Assembly (NCBI GenBank): GCA_003313425.1
Contig: NHZP01000014.1
Coordinates: 62,001 to 126,000, forward strand
Reading direction: 5' to 3'
Source: Pseudopyrenochaeta lycopersici
Taxonomy: Eukaryota; Ascomycota; Dothideomycetes; Pleosporales; Pseudopyrenochaetaceae
DNA: 64,000 nucleotides
Positions within the stretch are counted from its first letter, which is position 1, and every line of letters begins with the position of its first letter. Under the pieces are notes generated by a model. That model saw only the letters and a program-made list of their open reading frames with translations, had not been told where the DNA came from and ran no database searches. Made by a program: the position numbers and the translations under genes. This document shows positions 58,033 through 64,000 of the stretch, piece by piece.

Positions 58033-60040
58033 TCATCTCCCCTTCAAAATATCGTCCGCAATCTTCTCTGCCAGCATATACACGGAGCTTTGCGGATGTC
58101 CAGGAAGGCTCACCGGTATGGCCGAGTTGTCAACCACTCGCAATCCCTTGACACCAAATACTCTTGCCTTCGAATCAACTACGGCGCTGCTCTGTCCAGC
58201 CTTACCCATGGCACACGTCGAACTGGCATGCCAAATTGGCTGCGCGGATTGCCTAATGTAGTCTAGGATCTGCGCATCGGATGAGACCGCGTCACCGGGT
58301 ACGATCTCAGGGCCAACAACAACACCCGCAATGGCATTGCTATTCCAAGCCTCGCGAACACGCTTAAAAGCCGCCACTAGCGTCTCCCCATCCGCAGGAT
58401 CGGTCAACCAGCCGAGGTTGATGACCGGCGCATCCGCAATGGAAGCGCTGCGGATCGTAACATTACCCCTGGACGATGGCGTGAGCAGGGTCCCGCTGAT
58501 AGCACCAATGGTTGTAAGGTTCGCAAACCCGCCAGGAAATCCAGAGGCAATGTACTCGATTTCGGGCCAGTCAGACGGGAATTGTGCGAGCAGAGATGCG
58601 GTGCGGGGCGAGAGACTGGCGCGGCTTTTTGCTGGCAGCTTCTCGAACGAGAGATAGCCTCCCGCAGAACTATACGGCCCGGCGGCGTTGGAGAGGTACT
58701 GTTGAACCGCAATAGCTTGCTGTGCAGGCGTTGCAAGGTAAGTGCCAGTGTTGGGGACGCTGAGGCCGCGGAGGACGTTGAAGAATATTTGGTCCCAAAG
58801 GTTTTGACCAACGCCGGCGAGGTTCGAGACCACACCAATGGAGTATGAAGCTAGAGTTGAAGCGGGCCCGATACCTATCTGGATAAGCATGTGCTTGGTT
58901 ATTATCAGATAGCAGGGACATACCAGATAGCATAAGCAGCTGCGGGGAGTGGAATACGCCTGCTGAGAGAATCACTTCCTTTTTAGCAGAAATCACATAT
59001 TCTTGCCCTCCCGTCGAAACGGCCACTCCCGTTGCCTTCTTGTCTTTATCAAACAAGATTTTTGAGGCTTGCGAGCGCAGATACACGCTGATCCGCCCTT
59101 TATTTTTATCCAGCGCAGATTGCAAGTAGCTGCTCTTGGACGTGCTCCTCGTCGCATCTTTGGGATCAATGGTAGTTGGTGTCCACGCCCCTCCATTGAC
59201 CTTTCCACTGCTGAATCCACTAGGGTTTAGTGCCTGCCCGATTGCCTGTAACGAACGTGCAAGCCAGCTCTGGGCTGGATCGACCCAGTTTGCCCACGAG
59301 ACTTGCAGGGGTCCTCTTAAAGAATTGTCAAATGCTGTAGGATCGTACAGGACTGTTGCATTCGGGGCGTTCCGTTTCTGGAGATTCGGCTGGGTGAGTG
59401 TAGAGGTCCTTTTGAAGTAGGGCAGAAGTTTATCAAAGGTGTAGCTCTGGTCGCCTACAAGGTCGGCCCAGCGCTGGTACGAGCCAGTGGTTCCACGATG
59501 ATATGCCATCGTGTTGATGGCTGAGCTGCCACCTAGCGTTTTGCCTTGCGCATAGTGGATACGACGGCCTCCGGCTGAGGCTTGGGGGGTGGATAGCAAG
59601 TCCCAGTCCATAAGTGAATTGCGCGGATAGTCCTCTGTAGTACCAAGAAATGGTAAGATGAGGCCATAATACGGGACTACGGACTGGTTTCCATTGTCCT
59701 GTTCGTATAGGCCACCAGCCTCGATGACGGCGACAGACGCGAATGCTGAAAGTCGAGTTGCGATAGCGAGTCCAGCGGTACCGCCACCAATTACTGGCAA
59801 AATTGTCAGTCAGTACACTTGATAGTAATAGTGTGCTTGGAGTATAGAAATTGCTGAAGGTGAATTGGTCGGCTTTCGCTTCCGCGGAAAAACAACATAC
59901 GGAACGGAGAATAGAGTTCACATACCCACGTAGTCATACGCAGCATTGCCTGGCGCGCCTGGACGAAGCTGCTCCTGTGCTGAGCTGCTGGCGACAAGCG
60001 CGCACAACGCTACCACGACGTTTCCAACGTAATTCAACAT
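58033..60040 (-). CDS. Secreted GMC (glucose-methanol-choline) oxidoreductase
   Basis: Three exons, complement(58033-58874, 58924-59793, 59926-60040), about 608 residues. It starts with a signal peptide (MLNYVGNVVVALCALVASSSA). The first junction creates the FAD dinucleotide motif YDYVVIGGGTAGLA and the second joins LMLSG to IGPASTLASY. Further GMC marks: GKTLGGSSAINTM, KEVILSAGVFHSPQLL, HASSTCAMGKAG, and the active-site region VVDNSAIPVSLPGHPQSS with the catalytic His. FAD-dependent alcohol or aldehyde oxidation outside the cell is expected (aryl-alcohol oxidase/dehydrogenase side of the family); substrate unknown. The 132-bp first intron is longer than usual here. Convergent with the SAT4-type gene. 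Confidence 0.93.
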
Positions 60041-63000
60041 TGTCGTGCTGGTTCCAGGATGGTGGAAGCTTTCAAACCAGCTAACACCTCGCACGCAGGT
60101 ACAAGAGGATCTGCGCAACCAACAAAGTTGCCAGAGCTACCCACTATCAAGTTTCAGGGTATAAAAGTCTATAAAAGAACAGAGCCATGGGTTCGGTACC
60201 ATCAGACCGGCCAGACTCTCCGCCCACTTGCGAGGGCTTGCATCTCATTTTCAGGCCTCTTCACCCACCGGGACTATCGGACTCGCCAGCTCGCAGGTTC
60301 GCCTGCTTCCGCATAGCGCGACAGCCAATCAATCGCAGACAAGGTGAACCCATTGAAGAAGCCTGCAGTCCGTATAAGCATGCGAGCGACGCTACCATTG
60401 CATGTGCATTCGGACTTTTGCTGGTTTCGCTCGACCACGCCGCATTGGCGGCTCTGGACTGCGTCGAAATGAGTCTGTCAGGTACATCGAGATACAGACA
60501 ATTCCTAGGATTGCGCGGAAGCGGTGAAAAGCGGGCCGAATAGGCCAGGGCAGTTTGATTTGTGATGGGCTGATGGCCCCACGAATGCCAAACCCCCCAC
60601 CGAACTTCCCCACTTTCGTCCAATGGTCCGGGAATCCCTGGGATGGGTCCATGGCCTCGTCCAATATCTTGGGAGCACGGATATTCATACATGATATGTA
60701 TTGGCCTGGGGAACGAAGAGGGCGTGCCAATCTGAGTCCCGTACATTCCACGTGGAAACACGTGGAACGGGATCTGAGTCGCCTCTTCCAAGTTTGGAGA
60801 ATACTTTCGCCAATTCGTCCAAGCACTCTGCACTGATATCCAACAGCGCATAGCGTTCCGGCAAACTTCGACTCCAAATTGAGCCATTTGCGATCGTTGT
60901 CTCAACTTGGCCCTTTCGGAGAATAAAAAGTAACACTACTCAATTGCTCCAATAGCTAGCTAGAGTATCTCTAAACATGGCGCCATTGTATCTCTGTGGA
61001 CCGCAACGTCCTCCAGCCTTAGTAATCAGCAATTGGGTTTTGTGATCGTGGGGCCCGATCACGACTTTCTGCTTGGGCCATGATTCGCATGACTCGCGAC
61101 ATATTGATCGTCGTCCAATTCCAAATGCTGACTGCCTGTAATGGGAAACTCAGGAGAACGAATCTTTACAAGCCAAGTACTGATATAAATCTTGATGGAG
61201 CATCACCTATTTTGGACTCTGGGACTAAGTGAACACGCCATGGGCTTCTGTCAACAGTGTCTGTTCTCCTATCTCGATCGTCGCCCATTCCGCCATTACT
61301 CACTGGTTAGATTGTTGTATATATTGCAAACACTCGAAATTAAGCTCCGGGGCTTATAGAGGGGAAATCGTCCTCCACCAGTAGTAGGGAGGCTTGTAAT
61401 CGGATGGGGGCTTGTAAATGAGTCTGATTTATAATCAGGTATAAAATAATTAGCACTAGTAATTTTCCTAGGACATATTGTTGATGTTGGAATGCAGACA
61501 TAACAGGCCTGCATAACTAGGCTGCTTGACTGAGCTGCTTGAATAGTTTACTTGAACAGGTTGCTTAATAGGCTGCTTGATAGGCTGCTTAAGGCATTTG
61601 TTTCTTATGAAATTATGTATTTAACAGTTCTCAGTAGTATACTACTACGAGATAACCTCGAACTAGCCTTCATAATGTTCCAAATAACGTTAAGAAGTAA
61701 AGCTGACCATTAGGTATCTGGCTAAGTTTGGGGGGCTTACATTTAGGACTAGGACATTCTACGAGCTTAGCTATTAGGGGAGCTTATAGTCGAGAGGGGG
61801 CTTATCGATCTTTTACGGTATTCTACATATTCGAGCCTGAGAATGGGTTCCTTGCCATCCTGTTGCCATTCTGACTCTCAGTTGGGTATTCACAATTCAG
61901 CACTGGGTATTGAAGCTTTTTGTATCCAAAAGCAGGACGCGAAGACTCTTCATGTGTCCATATAAACGCGTAAAGCAGAGGGCAAACTTCGGATATGATC
62001 CCTACGTTTTTTCAAGGGCACTATAAGGATCTCTCAAAGTTGTAATTCTCTCGATATTGACTTGTCTAGTTTACGTGTTTTGCCACGAAAGTATGGAAGG
62101 TGCATGCCAATGACTTCCCTCGCAGCGTCTAGCGAACTCTCACATCTATGAGCCATTGTTCCTACTCAGGTCGGTATTCCAAACTTAAAATGAAGTCGGC
62201 TCAGCATAATCTAGGATGAACTCTAGATTTTGGAAGGTATGAAGGAAGGAGAAGGCCAATAAAAGCCCCTGGTCTGATGAAAAGCATGATAATTGTTACT
62301 CGACTCTGCCTCAACTCTACAGTCAGAGGTCTTTACCAACCAAGTGCTTAGAACAGTTAATATAGCTTCCTTTGGAAACATTAACTATGCCAAACCTATA
62401 AAGTGTAGGCGAAACCTCCCTTCTTCCAGTTAAAATCGTCGCTTAACTTTGTACTTTTTTTCTGTCGTATCCTTTAGCGGCGTCGGTCATCACCTTCGAA
62501 ATAAACCCCAATCTAGCTCCCAACAACACTACTATGCCCCACAATTCTTGATTACGCTTTGGATTAAGGAATTTTGATCGATTGCGAAGATGGACCAAAA
62601 ATGCACAACTACCAAAAACATTTTACAGCAGGTTTAAGACACTGGATAGCAGACCACATATCCTCATGTCAAATTTATGTACAAAGTAAAGTACGTCGAC
62701 TTTAGGCTTCTGTGGTCCAGCACAATAGGCATGTTATGCGATTGAACACCCCTTCGACTCCAGCATCCGCCCTGCCGACGGGAACGACCGGGGTCAGCAG
62801 AGCCTCGATTACGGGGGGCGATCCTTGTACTTACGGGCCATTCCCACCTTGCATTCAACCGTCTACGCATCAAGCTCCTCGTAGGACATGTCATCTAAAC
62901 ATCGCACTCACACTCATCGAAGGATCCCAGATCAAGTTCAATTATGATAGGAACCTAATGCAAAATCATAGAACAGCAAAAGTTGGGCCTCGTGTATAAT

Positions 63001-63208
63001 TTCTTTGCGACAGTTGAGCAGAAGGTAGGCAGCGTGTGAATCTGTATATTGGGACTCTCCTTGATTACAAAATGAGTGGCTAGATGAAGCTATAAGGAAT
63101 ATTTAAGGTGTTTTATATGTATGTAGTGAGAGAATATTGCTGAAGATGGGCTTCAGGAATATGACGTGAAGTAGGTACAATTTGGCTTTATCATGCGCCC
63201 TTGTTTTT
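60041..63208. other. Long AT-rich intergenic region without genes
   Basis: About 3.2 kb. The first ~900 bp is of normal composition and upstream of the GMC gene. From ~61300 it is AT-rich with short direct repeats, and no open frame has a recognisable motif. May contain a decayed transposable element. Confidence 0.45.
61349..61810. repeat. Direct repeats GGCTGCTTGA and GGGGGCTTRTA in AT-rich DNA
   Basis: Between ~61520 and ~61595 the words GGCTGCTTGA/GAGCTGCTTGAATAG/GGTTGCTTAATAG/GGCTGCTTGATAG follow each other at about 14-15 bp spacing, an imperfect tandem array. On either side the G-rich word GGGGGCTTRTA or near copies recur in one orientation at ~61351, ~61389, ~61403, ~61728, ~61776 and ~61795. 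Subterminal repeats of a dead DNA transposon or a minisatellite are both possible; no terminal inverted repeats or transposase frame seen. Confidence 0.5.
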
Positions 63209-64000
63209 TTACAAAGCAGCTTCTCTCTCTCGGGCCTCTTTCTGCCACTTCTTGCCCTGTTCAGCGACCTTGTCGAGCTCATCCTCGGGGAGGTTATTAA
63301 GGGTGATGTGGAAATGAGGGCGGGGGACGTTGCGGCCAGCCTCGAAACCAGGCCTTTGGAGAAGATTCTCAAACCATTTCACAATTTCGGTGTATTGAGC
63401 AATGGAGGGAATTCCAGAGAAGTCTACGGATACATATCAGAATGAACATGCTCTAAGGGTTTTTGACTTACTGTGTGCGGCAATCCATGGCCAGATTGCA
63501 ATATCCGCGACAGTAACGCGGTCACCCACGATATAGCCGGTTCCATTCTTGGCTAGCTGGCGATCTAGGGTGCGGTAGAGACGATGACTCTCATTGACGT
63601 AACGGTCAATAGGATATTTGAGCTTCTCGGGGGCATAGCCTAGTATGAAGAACCAATGAACTAGTTGCCTTTTACAAAGGGTGCTGAGAGACTTGGACTT
63701 ACGTGTGAAGTGGTTAGCCTGACCCTGCATGGGACCAAGACCACCCATTTGCCACATGAGCTGTTGTTGAGTTAGTACCTAAATTCCAAAAGTGCAGACT
63801 ACTTTAGGATAGCGCAGTGCAACACAGACCGCAAGACGTACCCAGCTGACCATCTCCCAATGCTCCTTGGTGCCGTATGGATAGGAGATCTTGTTATCCT
63901 TATCGTAAGTGGCGACAATATACAGGAGAATAGCACCACTTTCAAAGATCTTGATCTCCCGGCCGCTCTTGTCCATATCAGTGAGGGCAGGAATGCGACC
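63209..64000 (-). CDS. Glutathione S-transferase (Ure2/YfcG-like), 5' partial
   Basis: Runs off the right edge; visible exons complement(63209-63423, 63472-63639, 63703-63760, 63842-64000), 199 residues. The visible N-terminal end carries the thioredoxin-fold part (GRIPALTDMD, then FESGAILLYIVATYDKD with the Glu-Ser pair that binds the gamma-glutamyl group). After splicing come MVSWLMWQMGGLGPMQGQ, FTRYAPEKLKYPIDRY and the C-terminal-domain motif VGDRVTVADIAIWPWIAAH. The tail ends NNLPEDELDKVAEQGKKWQK. This matches fungal Ure2-type GSTs used in detoxification and redox defence. The catalytic N-terminal Ser/Asn/Tyr lies outside the window. Confidence 0.93.

Noticed and set aside
1..64000. CRISPR arrays, bacterial operons, plasmid origins
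   Set aside because: No spaced identical repeats or bacterial signals; gene structure is plainly fungal with introns.

Overview
The window is a filamentous ascomycete (Pezizomycotina) nuclear segment. Supporting signs are short GT-AG introns of about 45-100 bp in most genes, a dispersed 5S rRNA gene, and typical mould families: NRPS, fungal-type FAS alpha, ABCC, RTA1, SAT4/rhodopsin-type membrane protein, GMC oxidoreductase and a necrosis-inducing-like protein. Nothing in the sequence allows a safe genus call. All gene models were spliced by eye from reading-frame continuity and splice-site consensus.

Positions 1-38280 look like one secondary-metabolite cluster. It contains the 3' 15.9 kb of a giant NRPS (four A domains, two E domains, a terminal C domain), a small secreted protein, an ankyrin protein, an FAS alpha subunit, a branched-chain-aminotransferase-type enzyme, a P450, a THEM6-like thioesterase, an RTA1 membrane protein and a full-length ABCC exporter. 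NRPS + FAS + aminotransferase + P450 is the signature of HC-toxin/apicidin-type clusters, which make cyclic peptides carrying a long-chain 2-amino fatty acid. The inferred chain of events is: FAS makes a medium-chain acyl group, possibly released by the thioesterase; oxidation and transamination give a lipid amino acid; the NRPS condenses and cyclises; the ABCC pump exports. Six of these genes form three head-to-head pairs with short shared promoters, and two of those promoters share an identical 10-mer.

From 38.6 to 48 kb the region is decayed and sparse. It holds a broken multi-pass membrane-protein gene, a 5S rRNA gene, an intact two-domain isocyanide synthase-dioxygenase (PvcA/Dit1 + TauD, xanthocillin XanB-like layout), and an alpha/beta-hydrolase gene with a single-base frameshift in a C run.

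From 48 to 64 kb are apparently unrelated genes: a DUF1593 hydrolase-like protein, a coiled-coil protein, a type I NLP, a metallophosphoesterase, a seven-helix SAT4-type receptor-like protein, a secreted GMC oxidoreductase, a long AT-rich gap with direct repeats, and a glutathione S-transferase running off the right end.
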